From JANNAT01 sp031384605 (GTDB lineage: Bacteria; Pseudomonadota; Alphaproteobacteria; Rhodobacterales; Rhodobacteraceae), in the NCBI GenBank assembly GCA_031384605.1, contig JANNAT010000078.1, positions 1 to 64,000 on the forward strand: a stretch of DNA of 64,000 bases, given 5' to 3'. The position numbers and the translations under genes were made by a program. Shown here one piece after another: positions 35,244 to 44,568 of this stretch. Positions within the stretch are counted from its first letter, which is position 1. The number at the start of each line of letters is the position of its first letter. The notes beneath the pieces were generated by a model. That model worked only from the letters and a program-made list of their open reading frames with translations. It did no database searches and had not been told where the DNA came from.

Positions 35244-36797
35244 TCACTTGAAATAGATGTTGTACTTGGCGCGAATAATCTCGTCGATCTGCGGATCAAT
35301 CCGACTACCAGCCTTGGCAAGAATACTATTCTTGCGCGCAATCGCCGCGTCAAGCAACACCGGCTTGCCCGCTTCATTCCATTCCTTGGGCGACATACGA
35401 TTGGCGACAGCCGGATAGATATATTCAGTCTGCATCAGCTTGAGCGTCTGGCCCGACCCAAGGTAATGTCCCGGCCCACCCAGGCAAACCTCTTTCATCG
35501 CCTCGATAGATGTGCTGTCCGGCGTAACATCAATGCCGCGCACAAGGCGCATCGCTTGGCCCAACAGATCATCGCCCAACACCAGCGATTCAAGGCAAAA
35601 CCCCAGCAAGGATGCATGCATGCCCACGGCCTCATAACACATATTCAGGCCCGCAAGACCTGCCAGCGCGTTGGTGATGCCTTGCTCCCATCCGGCCTGC
35701 ATATCGGGCAATTTGCTGTCGGAAATTCCCGAAGCCGCCCCGCCCGGCAGATCGTAAAACCGGTGCATCTGCGCGCAACCCGCGGTCAGCAGCGCCTGTT
35801 CCGCCGACCCGCCCGACATGGCACCTGTGCGCAGATCGCTGACAAACGGCCAGGTGCCGAAAATGCACGGTGCACCTTTCTTGATCGAATTGGCGTAAAC
35901 CACTCCCGCCAGACATTCCGCCACCGCCTGCACAATGGTCAACGCAATCGGTGCCGGGGCCGTCGCCCCGGCCTGCCCCGCCGACAACAGCAGCATCGGC
36001 ATGCCACGCCGAATGCAGTCTTCCATCGTGATGCAGGATTCTTCGGCGAATTTCATTGGCGGGACGACAAAGCAGTTGGAATTGGAAACGAACGGCCGCT
36101 CCAGCCATGTTTCTTCACCGCCCGCCACGGTATACAGCATGTCAAAACACGCGGCGACATGGGCGGGGTCGGAAAACGACGTTCCGACATGCTTGGTGGT
36201 GCCCGACAAGCAACCATAAAGCGTGTTCAGATCCATATCCTGATTGTCCACCACATCGCGGCAGACCATGGTGCGCTGGTAAAAGTGAATGTTATCAAGG
36301 TTATCCACCAGACGCGCGGCATCATACAAATCCTGCGCCGTCGATTCGCGGTAATCCAGCGTGATCGGATCAACGATATGCACCGCCGCCCCCGCCGTGC
36401 CGTAATGCACGTTGGACCCCGTCAGATGCAGATCGTGCTTGGGGTCGCGCGCATGCAAGGTGATATTGCGGGCAGCCACCGCCAGCATATCTTCAACCAG
36501 CGCGCGCGGAAACCGCAGCCGCCCGTCGTCGCCCTGAATGGCCCCCGCGTCGGTCATCAATTTGACCCCCGACGGCGGCGCTTGGGAAAGGCCGATTTCT
36601 TCCAGCGCCTGCAAAGCCGATTGGTGGATCATCTGCACCGATGCCTCGCTAAGCGGCTTGTAATTGCCCCCCGGCATGCCGCCCCGCACCGGGCGCAGGT
36701 TATCGGCCAAAGGCGCAGACCGCACTGCCACCCGGTTGGCCCGCCCACCTGATCTGCGCGCGCGCTCCGGCTCACAAACCTCACCAATATCGCTCAT
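35244..36797 (-). CDS. Trimethylamine methyltransferase (MttB) family protein without pyrrolysine
   Basis: 517 residues from ATG 36797 (an ATG at 36812 lacks a ribosome site). MttB-superfamily TIM-barrel proteins move a methyl group from a quaternary or tertiary amine to a corrinoid protein. Family segments: HYGTAGAAVHIVDPIT, TSFSDPAHVAACFDMLYTVAGGEETW, AGQAGATAPAPIALTIVQAVAECLAG and LGGPGHYLGSGQTLKLMQTEY. The frame has no internal TAG, so no pyrrolysine is encoded; such members include glycine betaine and proline betaine methyltransferases. No corrinoid protein or activase lies nearby. Confidence 0.9.
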   Translation of the reverse strand: MSDIGEVCEPERARRSGGRANRVAVRSAPLADNLRPVRGGMPGGNYKPLSEASVQMIHQSALQALEEIGLSQAPPSGVKLMTDAGAIQGDDGRLRFPRALVEDMLAVAARNITLHARDPKHDLHLTGSNVHYGTAGAAVHIVDPITLDYRESTAQDLYDAARLVDNLDNIHFYQRTMVCRDVVDNQDMDLNTLYGCLSGTTKHVGTSFSDPAHVAACFDMLYTVAGGEETWLERPFVSNSNCFVVPPMKFAEESCITMEDCIRRGMPMLLLSAGQAGATAPAPIALTIVQAVAECLAGVVYANSIKKGAPCIFGTWPFVSDLRTGAMSGGSAEQALLTAGCAQMHRFYDLPGGAASGISDSKLPDMQAGWEQGITNALAGLAGLNMCYEAVGMHASLLGFCLESLVLGDDLLGQAMRLVRGIDVTPDSTSIEAMKEVCLGGPGHYLGSGQTLKLMQTEYIYPAVANRMSPKEWNEAGKPVLLDAAIARKNSILAKAGSRIDPQIDEIIRAKYNIYFK

Positions 36798-36806
36798 CTC
36801 TTGGCC

Positions 36807-36849
36807 TTTCATTTTGGCGCAAATACTCCGGGGTCCGGGGCAGCGCCCC
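36807..36849 (+). repeat. TTTTGGC-AAATACTC motif copy 4 with GC hairpin
   Basis: TTTCATTTTGGCGCAAATAC from 36807, followed by TCCG, and GGGGC-AGC-GCCCC at 36837-36849. It lies between two minus-strand genes of one operon, unlike the other copies. It may modulate the ratio of upstream to downstream transcript. Confidence 0.65.
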
Positions 36850-36860
36850 GCCTTGCCCCA

Positions 36861-39299
36861 TTACCCACGCACACGTTCCGATTTCGGATCATACATTGCC
36901 GCCAGCGAGGCCACGGCCTTGTGCCGCACACCCGCCACTTCAATCTCGTAACTGGCGCCAAGCACATCCGCCTCGGTTTGACCCCGGCATGGCACATAGC
37001 CCAGCCCGATCGCACCGCCCAAGGCATGGCCATAATTGCCAGAGGTGATTGGCCCGACGATTTTGCCGTTCTGCACAATCGCCTCATTATGGAACAACAG
37101 CGGCTCTGGATCAGCCAACCTGAATTGCACCATGCGCCGATCAAGCCCCGCGTCCATTTTCCGCAACACCGCATCGCGGCCAACGAATTCAGGCTTGGCG
37201 GTGCGCACGGCAAAGCCAAGTCCCGCCTCCAGCACATGATCTTCATCGGTGATATCATGGCCAAAGTGGCGGTAAGCCTTTTCGATCCGGCAACTGTCCA
37301 GCGTGTGCAAGCCGCACAGTTTCAGACCCATATCGGCGGCTTCCAGTGCCTCGAACACGTGGGCGGTCTGATCGGCGGATACATACAGCTCCCACCCCAA
37401 TTCGCCCACGTAAGTTACCCGATGCGCGCGCGCGAGGCCCATGCCAATCTCAATTTCCCGCATGGTGCCAAAGGGATGGGCGGCGTTGCTAAAGTCATTT
37501 GGGCTGACTGCGACCAGCAAGTCGCGCGATTTCGGGCCCATCACGCACAAAACTGATTCCGCGGCTGTCATATCGGTGATCACCGCGAAAGCATCGCCAA
37601 CATGGCGGCGCATCCACGCGAGGTCACGCTGGAGTGTGGCACCGGGCACAACGGCCAGATAAGCGGTTTCCGACAGGCGGGTTACTGTAAGATCACACTC
37701 TATCCCGCCGTTTTTGTTCAACATCTGGGTATAAACCACCCGACCCACAGGCACATCCATCTGGTTGCCGCACAGCCGGTTCAGGAACGCGCAGGCATCG
37801 CGGCCCTCAATGCGGATTTTACCGAAACTGGTCATATCGAACAGTCCAACCCCGGTGCGCACCGCCATATGTTCGGCGCGTTGGTTTTCAAACCAGTTCT
37901 GCCGCTTCCATGAATAATGATATTCCCGCTCTTGCCCCGGATTGGCGAACCAGTTGGCGCGCTCCCAGCCTGCAGTTTCACCAAACACCGCGCCACGCAA
38001 TTTCAGGTGTTCGTGCAACGGACTGCGCCGCACGCCGCGCGCCGTGGCGAACTGACGGTAGGGGAAATGGTCGGCGTAAAGCAGCCCCAGCGTCTCAGAC
38101 ACCCGTTCTTTCAGATATCTGCGGTTGCGCTGAAACGGTTGCGCGCGGCGGATATCCACTTCCCACAGATCGAACGGTGCTTCACCTTCGGTAATCCAAT
38201 GCGCCAGCGCATAACCCGCCCCGCCAGACGCGGCGATGCCAACCGAATTATACCCGGCGGCAATCCAGTAGCCGCCCAGTTCGGGGGCCTCACCCAGATA
38301 ATAGCGGTCATCGGGGGTAAAGCTTTCCGGGCCATTGAAAAACGTATGTATCCCCGTTGTTTGGAACAGCGGCAGGCGGTTCATGGCGTGTTCCAGAATG
38401 GGTTGGAAATGGTCCCAGTCTTCGGGCAGCGTGTCAAAGCAGAAATCCTCGCGGATGCCGGCCATGCCCCAAGGTTTGGCGCGTGGTTCAAACGCGCCAA
38501 CCATCATTTTGCCCGCGTCCGATTTGTAATAGGCGCATTCATCGGGCACCCGCAGCACGGGCAAATGCCCCAGACCCGCAATCGGTTCGGTGATCAGATA
38601 GAAATGTTCGCACGCATGCAGCGGCAAGGTGACACCGGATTTTCCCGCCAATTCGCGGCCCCACATACCGCCGCAGTTGATCACTACGTCTGTCGCGATA
38701 TGGCCCGGCTCGCCCTTATCATCGACAAAATCAACACCCGTGACCCGGCCATTCGCTTGGGTCACCCCAACAACCTTGGTATGTTCAAAGATTTTGGCCC
38801 CCCGCATCCGCGCGCCGCGTGCCAGCGCCATCGCAATATTGGCCGGATCGCACTGCCCGTCCAGCGGCAGATGCACAGCCCCCACCACATCGCCAATTTC
38901 CAGATGCGGATACATCGCCTTGGCTTCCAAAGGCGAAATTTCGCGCACATCCACATCGAAAATCCGTGCCACCGTGGCCTGGCGCAGCAATTCCTCATGC
39001 CGCGCCGCCGTCAGGGCAACTGAGATGCTGCCAACCTGCCGCATTCCGGTTTCAATCCCGGTTTCCGCCGCAAGTTTCACATATAAATCCGCCGAATATT
39101 TCGCCAGACGGGTCATATTGGCCGATCCGCGCAATTGCCCGATCAGCCCTGCAGCATGCCATGTGGTGCCTGACGTCAACTGCTGGCGTTCCAGCAAAAC
39201 GATATCCGTCCAACCCGCTTTTGCCAGATGATAGGCAACCGAGCAGCCGGAAACCCCGCCGCCAATGATAACTGCGCGGGCTTTTGCGGGGATGGTCAT
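36861..39299 (-). CDS. Dimethylglycine/sarcosine dehydrogenase-like flavoprotein with GcvT domain (paralogue A)
   Basis: 812 residues. N-terminal DAO-type FAD domain with VIIGGGVSGCSVAYHLAKAGW (~10-30) and the VLLERQQLTSGTTWHAAGL loop; C-terminal half is a folate-binding GcvT-like domain (RTGVGLFDMTSFGKIRIEGRDA, HTLDSCRIEKAYRHFGHD). Such enzymes demethylate N-methyl amino acids oxidatively and pass the methyl as a one-carbon unit to tetrahydrofolate. Its start overlaps the stop of the MDR dehydrogenase. A second homologue occurs in the same operon. Confidence 0.9.
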   Translation of the reverse strand: MTIPAKARAVIIGGGVSGCSVAYHLAKAGWTDIVLLERQQLTSGTTWHAAGLIGQLRGSANMTRLAKYSADLYVKLAAETGIETGMRQVGSISVALTAARHEELLRQATVARIFDVDVREISPLEAKAMYPHLEIGDVVGAVHLPLDGQCDPANIAMALARGARMRGAKIFEHTKVVGVTQANGRVTGVDFVDDKGEPGHIATDVVINCGGMWGRELAGKSGVTLPLHACEHFYLITEPIAGLGHLPVLRVPDECAYYKSDAGKMMVGAFEPRAKPWGMAGIREDFCFDTLPEDWDHFQPILEHAMNRLPLFQTTGIHTFFNGPESFTPDDRYYLGEAPELGGYWIAAGYNSVGIAASGGAGYALAHWITEGEAPFDLWEVDIRRAQPFQRNRRYLKERVSETLGLLYADHFPYRQFATARGVRRSPLHEHLKLRGAVFGETAGWERANWFANPGQEREYHYSWKRQNWFENQRAEHMAVRTGVGLFDMTSFGKIRIEGRDACAFLNRLCGNQMDVPVGRVVYTQMLNKNGGIECDLTVTRLSETAYLAVVPGATLQRDLAWMRRHVGDAFAVITDMTAAESVLCVMGPKSRDLLVAVSPNDFSNAAHPFGTMREIEIGMGLARAHRVTYVGELGWELYVSADQTAHVFEALEAADMGLKLCGLHTLDSCRIEKAYRHFGHDITDEDHVLEAGLGFAVRTAKPEFVGRDAVLRKMDAGLDRRMVQFRLADPEPLLFHNEAIVQNGKIVGPITSGNYGHALGGAIGLGYVPCRGQTEADVLGASYEIEVAGVRHKAVASLAAMYDPKSERVRG

Positions 39300-40345
39300 G
39301 CATCACTCTCCGAAGGTATAAGAACCAATTTGCCGGGGTATGTGCCCGCCGCCAGATCACCTTGGGCACGGGCAATATCGCGCAAAAGATAGGTTTTGGA
39401 AACCACGGGCCGGATGCGGGCCGCGTTTATGATGGTGACAAGGCCCGCGAACACTTCGCGAGGCTGGTTGGTGCAGCCAAAAATCGTCAGATCATTCAGA
39501 TAAACCGTCCGCAGATCGCCCGTCACCATCGGCCCGGCCACCGCACCGCTGGTGGCATAGCGCCCACCGGGACGCAGCGATTCAAGCCTGTCTTGCCAGC
39601 CGGGGCCGCCCACCACGTCAATCACCACGTCATAGGCGTGCGGTTGCGGCATCGTTTCGCGGTCAATCACCGCACCGCCCGCCGCCCGCACGATATGCGA
39701 TTTGCCAAGGCTGCACTGCCCGGTTACGTCCGCCCCACGCAGCAATGCCAGTTGCACGGCGGCCAGCCCCACGCCGCCCGATGCGCCAGTCACCAAAACC
39801 CGTTCTCCCACCGCCACTGCAGCGCGGCTGATCAGGTTGAACGCCGTGCCATAGGCGCAGGGCATCGCGCCGATTTCGATGTCTGACAGCGGCGATGCGG
39901 TAACGTCATAAAGATAGCGGGCAGGCACCACGCAATATTGCGCAAACGCCCCGTCATATTCCGACCCGATAACCGATATCGCCAGCGGATTGTCGGCGCT
40001 TGGTTCAGGCTGGCAAGTCGAACAGGTCACCCGCGCGCCGATCGCTACCTCCGTAACGCCCGCGCCTAAAGCCACTACGCGGCCACACAAATCGCCGCCC
40101 TGAATGCGCGGAAACCCCAAAGCCCCTGCATAGCCCGCAGCCCGGCCTTCGCCGCCCGCCTTGCCCGCGCCATACCAGCCGATCCGCGTGTTGATATCGG
40201 TCATGTTGACGCCAGCCGCCAAGACCCGCACCAACACCGCGCCCGCACCGGGGCGGGGCACGGGGATATCGTCGCGCCAGATCAACGCCTCGGGGCCGCC
40301 ATGGGCCACCAGTTGCACGCCTTCCATTGTCTGCGGAATGTTCAT
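39296..40345 (-). CDS. MDR-family (zinc-type/quinone oxidoreductase-like) dehydrogenase
   Basis: 349 residues from ATG 40345, with GAGGA upstream; the ORF extension to 40519 lies in the previous gene. N-terminal GroES-like domain (LVRVLAAGVNMTDINTRIGWYG), a short Cys pair CSTC, and Rossmann motif VTGASGGVGLAAVQLALLRGADV. The catalytic zinc ligands of true alcohol dehydrogenases are not obvious, so it is nearer to quinone oxidoreductases. It lies between the two DMGDH-like genes. The substrate is unknown. Confidence 0.85.
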   Translation of the reverse strand: MNIPQTMEGVQLVAHGGPEALIWRDDIPVPRPGAGAVLVRVLAAGVNMTDINTRIGWYGAGKAGGEGRAAGYAGALGFPRIQGGDLCGRVVALGAGVTEVAIGARVTCSTCQPEPSADNPLAISVIGSEYDGAFAQYCVVPARYLYDVTASPLSDIEIGAMPCAYGTAFNLISRAAVAVGERVLVTGASGGVGLAAVQLALLRGADVTGQCSLGKSHIVRAAGGAVIDRETMPQPHAYDVVIDVVGGPGWQDRLESLRPGGRYATSGAVAGPMVTGDLRTVYLNDLTIFGCTNQPREVFAGLVTIINAARIRPVVSKTYLLRDIARAQGDLAAGTYPGKLVLIPSESDA

Positions 40346-40355
40346 GGCCAAATCC

Positions 40356-42797
40356 TCATGCCCGGATCCGTTCGTTTTTGGCATCCCACAGCGGCGCGTC
40401 CGCCTGCACGGTGGCCGGATACTGGGCCCCGAAAATCTCGACGCGGACGCTGGTGCCGGGCACACACAGATCGGTGCGCAACATGCCAAGGGCGATGCAT
40501 TGTTCCACCCGGTGGCCAAAGTAACCAGACGTGGTTTCCCCCACGATCACGCCGTCCTGCCAGATCGTTGACATGTAGGGCGGATCGAAAGCGCCACAGT
40601 CAACGGTCAGCGTGACGAACTGCTTGGCCACCCCCGCCTGCTTTTGTGCCGCCAATGCCGCTTTGCCACGGAAATCGGGTTTGGCCCAATCAACAAAGCG
40701 TTCCAAGCCGCCCTGCAAAACCGTGTAATCGGTGGAAAGATCACCCTTCCACGCGCGATAGCCCTTTTCGACCCGCAAAGAATTCAGCGCGAACATGCCA
40801 AAGGGTTTCAACCCCAAAGGCGCGCCCACCGCCATCACCGCATCATAAATGCGGGGTGTATCGACGGTTTTGCTATGGATTTCCCAGCCCAACTCCCCTG
40901 CGAAAGACACCCGCATCAGGAACGCATCGCGCCCGCCAACTTGGGCGGTCTGGAAGGTCAGCCAGCCCTTGGCCAAATCGGCATCAGACACGGCGGCCAG
41001 AATCTCGCGGCTTTTTGGGCCGGTCAGAATTTGCGTTGACCATTCGGTGGTGTGATCGGTCAGACTTAATCCCGCCTCCAGATGGGACTGCAACCAGTCG
41101 CGGTCGTGCGATTGCGCGGTGGCTGCGGTGATCAACAACAGCTCATCCGCGCCCAGCCGCGCCACCGACATCTCGGTGACGATCCGGCCCTGATCATCGG
41201 CGAAATAGGCCAGACCCAGCCTGCCAATGTTTGGCACTTTGCCGGTGATCTGGCGCGCCAGCCAATCGGCGGCACCATCGCCTTTGATCACGAACCGCGA
41301 GAACCCCGGCAGATCAAGGATACCGGCAGCGTCACGCACCGCTTCGCATTCGGCTTTTACCGCCGCATACCACGGGCCATGACGGCCCCAGGTTTGCGTG
41401 CCCGCCTCGGATACATCATCGCCCGCACGGGCATACCAAAGGGCGCGTTCCCAGCCGTTATAGGCCCCAAACTGCGCCCCCAGTGCTGCCACACGGTCAT
41501 GCACCGCCGATAGTTTCTTATCCCGACCCGCAGGCCAGGCGTGGTGCGGGAAATGCATGGCGTATTCATGGCCGTAAACTTCGATGCCCTTGGCAATGCA
41601 ATAGTCCTGATCTTCAAACCCGGTAAAGCGGCGCGGATCGCACGACCACATATCCCATTCTGTGGCCCCTTGGGTGATCCATTCCGCCAGAACCTTGCCA
41701 GCGCCCCCTGCCTGGCAGATGCCAAAGGTGAACACGCAAGCCTCGAACGCATTTGGCACGCCGGGCATCGGCCCGATCAAAGGGTTGCCATCGGGGGTAT
41801 AGGGGATGGGGCCGTTGATCACTTTGGTCAGCGGTGCCTTTTCCAGCAACGGCACCCGGGCCATGGCATCGGTGATATACCATTCCAACCTTTCCAGATC
41901 GTCGGGGAAAAGTTGGAACGAGAAATCTTCGGGGAACGGATCGTCGGGCGTGATCCAATGCGCCTTGCAATTGCGTTCATAGGGGCCAAGGTTGAAGCCG
42001 TTCTTTTCCTGGCGCAGGTAATAGCTGCTATCAACATCACGCAGCAACGGCAGTTTTTTGCCGGTCTTGGCCGACAATTCTTCAACCTCGGCCACGGTAT
42101 CAAACAGCAGATACTGATGCGACATCACCATCATCGGCACATCGCGGCCAAACCATTTGCCGACCTCGGCTGCGTAATACCCGGCGGCGTTCACCACATA
42201 TTGGCAGCGGATATCGCCTTTGTGGGTGTGCACGATCCACCCTTCGCCATCGCGGGTCACACCCATGGCCGGGCAAAACCGCTCAATTCTCGCGCCAAGC
42301 TGACGCGCGCCTTTCGCAAGTGCCTGCGTCAATTGTGCCGGATCAATATCGCCGTCGTTCGGATCATACAAAGCGCCCGTCAGATCATGGGTTTCCAAAA
42401 AGGGGTAGTAGTCTTTGATCTGATCAGGCGTCAGAATTTTCAAATCCATCCCCTGATAGCGGCCCATCCCCACAACGCGCTGAAATTCCTGCAAACGTTC
42501 CACCGAATGCGCCAGACGGATTGATCCGGTGACGTGGTAATTCATCGGGTAATCCACGGCGGCACCCAAGGTGCGGTAAAGGTCCGCCGAATAGCGCTGC
42601 ATGTTCATGATCGACCAGCTGGAGGAAAACGTCGGCACATTGCCCGCCGCGTGCCAGGTTGACCCGGCAGTAAGCTCATTCTTTTCCAGCAGCACGCAAT
42701 CGGCCCAACCGGCCAAGGCCAGATGATACAGCGAAGACGCCCCCACAGCCCCGCCACCAATGATGACAACACGCGCAGTCGTGGGAAAGTCGGCCAT
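40356..42797 (-). CDS. Dimethylglycine/sarcosine dehydrogenase-like flavoprotein with GcvT domain (paralogue B)
   Basis: 813 residues. FAD motif VVIIGGGAVGASSLYHLALAGW at ~10-31, then LLEKNELTAGSTWHAAGNVPTFSSSW. The C-terminal GcvT-type folate domain includes AGILDLPGFSRFVIKGDGAADWL and NSLRVEKGYRAWKGDLSTDYT. It has the same architecture and almost the same length as the gene at 36861, but is clearly diverged, so the two probably act on different N-methyl substrates. It is the first gene of the operon, divergent from the LysR gene. Confidence 0.9.
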   Translation of the reverse strand: MADFPTTARVVIIGGGAVGASSLYHLALAGWADCVLLEKNELTAGSTWHAAGNVPTFSSSWSIMNMQRYSADLYRTLGAAVDYPMNYHVTGSIRLAHSVERLQEFQRVVGMGRYQGMDLKILTPDQIKDYYPFLETHDLTGALYDPNDGDIDPAQLTQALAKGARQLGARIERFCPAMGVTRDGEGWIVHTHKGDIRCQYVVNAAGYYAAEVGKWFGRDVPMMVMSHQYLLFDTVAEVEELSAKTGKKLPLLRDVDSSYYLRQEKNGFNLGPYERNCKAHWITPDDPFPEDFSFQLFPDDLERLEWYITDAMARVPLLEKAPLTKVINGPIPYTPDGNPLIGPMPGVPNAFEACVFTFGICQAGGAGKVLAEWITQGATEWDMWSCDPRRFTGFEDQDYCIAKGIEVYGHEYAMHFPHHAWPAGRDKKLSAVHDRVAALGAQFGAYNGWERALWYARAGDDVSEAGTQTWGRHGPWYAAVKAECEAVRDAAGILDLPGFSRFVIKGDGAADWLARQITGKVPNIGRLGLAYFADDQGRIVTEMSVARLGADELLLITAATAQSHDRDWLQSHLEAGLSLTDHTTEWSTQILTGPKSREILAAVSDADLAKGWLTFQTAQVGGRDAFLMRVSFAGELGWEIHSKTVDTPRIYDAVMAVGAPLGLKPFGMFALNSLRVEKGYRAWKGDLSTDYTVLQGGLERFVDWAKPDFRGKAALAAQKQAGVAKQFVTLTVDCGAFDPPYMSTIWQDGVIVGETTSGYFGHRVEQCIALGMLRTDLCVPGTSVRVEIFGAQYPATVQADAPLWDAKNERIRA

Positions 42798-42904
42798 AAG
42801 TCACTCCAATATCAGCAGCGCAGCACACGCCCTTCATATCGCGCTTTTAATCCAGACCAAGCCGCGCTATTGATCGGGCAAAGCGATCAGCAAGGACGTC
42901 GGGC

Positions 42905-43774
42905 ATGCAAATCGAACTTTTGGACACGTTTCTTGATCTGGTGGAGACCCGCAGCTTTCACCGCAGCGCCGAACGGCTGGGGGTGACACAATCCACCGTC
43001 TCGGCCCGTGTGCAATCGCTTGAGGCATCGCTGAACACGCGGCTGTTCACCCGCTCACGCGCGGGCACCGATCTGACCACCGAAGGGCTGCGGTTTGAAT
43101 CTCATGCCCGGCTGTTGCGCCAAGAATGGAATGAGGCCAAGCGCGATGTCGCCCCATCGGGGGATGCCGCGATGACGATGCGGATCGGCATTCAAAACGA
43201 TCTGGCGGCGGCCAAAATCGGCGATCTGGTGTATGATTTCCGCCGCATGTTCCCACAAATCGCGTTTTACATTGAACCTGATTATTCCACCCAGATGTGC
43301 CTTGATCTGGTGTCGGGCGCGCAGGATTTTGCGGTGATGTTCAGCCCAAAACCGCATCCCGATCTGCATTTCATCTCGGCGGGGGATATCAATTACCGCC
43401 TGATCAGTTCAGACGCGGAAACCCGCGCGCAGATCAATCCGTCAACCTATATCTTTGCGCATTTCTCGCCTGCGTTCGTGCAAACGCACCGACAGTTGTT
43501 GCCCGAACTGATCGGCACGCCGCTGTCGGTCGGCCAATCGTCAGCCGTGGCATCGTTGTTGTTGGCGATGGGCGGCACCGGGTTTGTGATGGCCGATCAG
43601 GCGACTGCGATGGTCACTGCCGGACGGTTCAAATTTGTCACGGATGCCCCGCAAATGACGCAACCGATTTACACAGCAATGCATCTTCGGTGGCGGACAT
43701 CACGGATGCACAAGCGGATGACACGGATCGTGCAGCGCAGGTTTAACCCGAAATCGGCCCATCCAGAAGGCTAA
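42905..43774 (+). CDS. LysR family transcriptional regulator
   Basis: 289 residues. N-terminal winged helix (LLDTFLDLVETRSFHRSAERLGVTQSTVSARVQSLEASLNTRLFTRSR) and a periplasmic-binding-protein-like effector domain (MRIGIQNDLAAAKIGDLVYDFRRMFP). It is transcribed away from the methylated-amine operon across a 107-bp gap, so it is the probable activator or repressor of that operon. The effector is likely a methylated amine or its product, by inference only. Confidence 0.9.
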   Translation: MQIELLDTFLDLVETRSFHRSAERLGVTQSTVSARVQSLEASLNTRLFTRSRAGTDLTTEGLRFESHARLLRQEWNEAKRDVAPSGDAAMTMRIGIQNDLAAAKIGDLVYDFRRMFPQIAFYIEPDYSTQMCLDLVSGAQDFAVMFSPKPHPDLHFISAGDINYRLISSDAETRAQINPSTYIFAHFSPAFVQTHRQLLPELIGTPLSVGQSSAVASLLLAMGGTGFVMADQATAMVTAGRFKFVTDAPQMTQPIYTAMHLRWRTSRMHKRMTRIVQRRFNPKSAHPEG

Positions 43775-43884
43775 AGCGTGTTGCCGTCGACCGGATTCAG
43801 GTATTCGCTTTACACGCCGAGTCAGCGATTGCTCTTGCAAACGCGTTCGGGGTGCAAAGTAAATTCGAATGAAGGCAACATGCT
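43775..43884. repeat. 110-bp imperfect palindrome filling a convergent gap
   Basis: The ends AGCGTGTTGCC (43775-43785) and GGCAACATGCT (43874-43884) pair with one mismatch, and inner segments also match imperfectly in inverted orientation (ATTCAGGTATTC and CTTTACACGCCGA against the complement of the right half). It begins one base after the LysR stop and ends one base before the hutC stop. It could be a small palindromic repeat element serving as terminator for both genes. Confidence 0.65.
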
Positions 43885-44568
43885 CTAAACCACCGTCTGC
43901 ACCCTATAGCCCGGCGCATGGGCCAGCCGCACAAAAGTGATCGCCTGTTGCGGCCCCCAGGTGCTGCGTTCGGTGATAAACAGCGCCTCGCCCGGCGCAA
44001 CGCCCATTACTGCCGCCTCACGCGCCGAGGCAGCGCTGGCAAAAAATGCAATGTCACCCGTGGCATAAGACAAATGCGCCACCAGCCATTCATTGGCGCT
44101 GATCGCGGAAAAATCTGGGGTGGGATCGGGCAAAACGGCGGGGTTCAGCCAGCGGGTCTCATAGACAAAGGGTTGACCATCGGCCAGATGCAGGGTTTCC
44201 AGATAAATCATCCGCAAACTTGCCACCCCCAGACGCGAGGTGACAGGCACCGGCGGCACACCAGAAGTTTGTTCTAGTAAACGGAAACTGTAACTTTGCC
44301 CGCGCGCGGCGACTTCCTGGCGGATCACCGGAATGTCCAGCGTTGCCTTGCGCACCGGCAGCGCCACCACCCGCGTGCCCGCCTTGCGCCGCCGTTCCAA
44401 CACGCCCGATTGCGCCAATTCACGCAAGGCCCGGTTCACCGTGGCGCGCGCGCAGCCAAATTCGGCGGCAAGGTCTTGCTCGGTTGGAATCATCGCGCCC
44501 AAAGGCCAGTCGCGCACCCTGATGCGGCGCAACACTTCGGCGCGGATGTCTTCCCATCCGGTGCGCAT
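43885..44568 (-). CDS. hutC: GntR/HutC family histidine utilisation repressor
   Basis: 227 residues from ATG 44568, which overlaps the hutF stop (ATGA); a GTG one codon earlier is possible. N-terminal GntR winged helix (WPLGAMIPTEQDLAAEFGCARATVNRALRELAQSGVLERRRKAGTRV) and C-terminal UTRA effector domain. HutC represses hut genes and is released by urocanate. It is cotranscribed with hutF. A palindrome at 45949 is a candidate operator. Confidence 0.9.
   Translation of the reverse strand: MRTGWEDIRAEVLRRIRVRDWPLGAMIPTEQDLAAEFGCARATVNRALRELAQSGVLERRRKAGTRVVALPVRKATLDIPVIRQEVAARGQSYSFRLLEQTSGVPPVPVTSRLGVASLRMIYLETLHLADGQPFVYETRWLNPAVLPDPTPDFSAISANEWLVAHLSYATGDIAFFASAASAREAAVMGVAPGEALFITERSTWGPQQAITFVRLAHAPGYRVQTVV

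Noticed and set aside
35214..36752. 512-residue plus-strand ORF antisense to the MttB homologue
   Set aside because: Composition rich in His/Arg/Gln without family features; it mirrors the well-supported MttB-like gene. Other long antisense ORFs (for example 10930-12117, 37917-39023, 41541-42524) are rejected for the same reason.
35244..36797. Pyrrolysine-containing trimethylamine methyltransferase
   Set aside because: The frame has no internal TAG codon and no pyl genes are seen.
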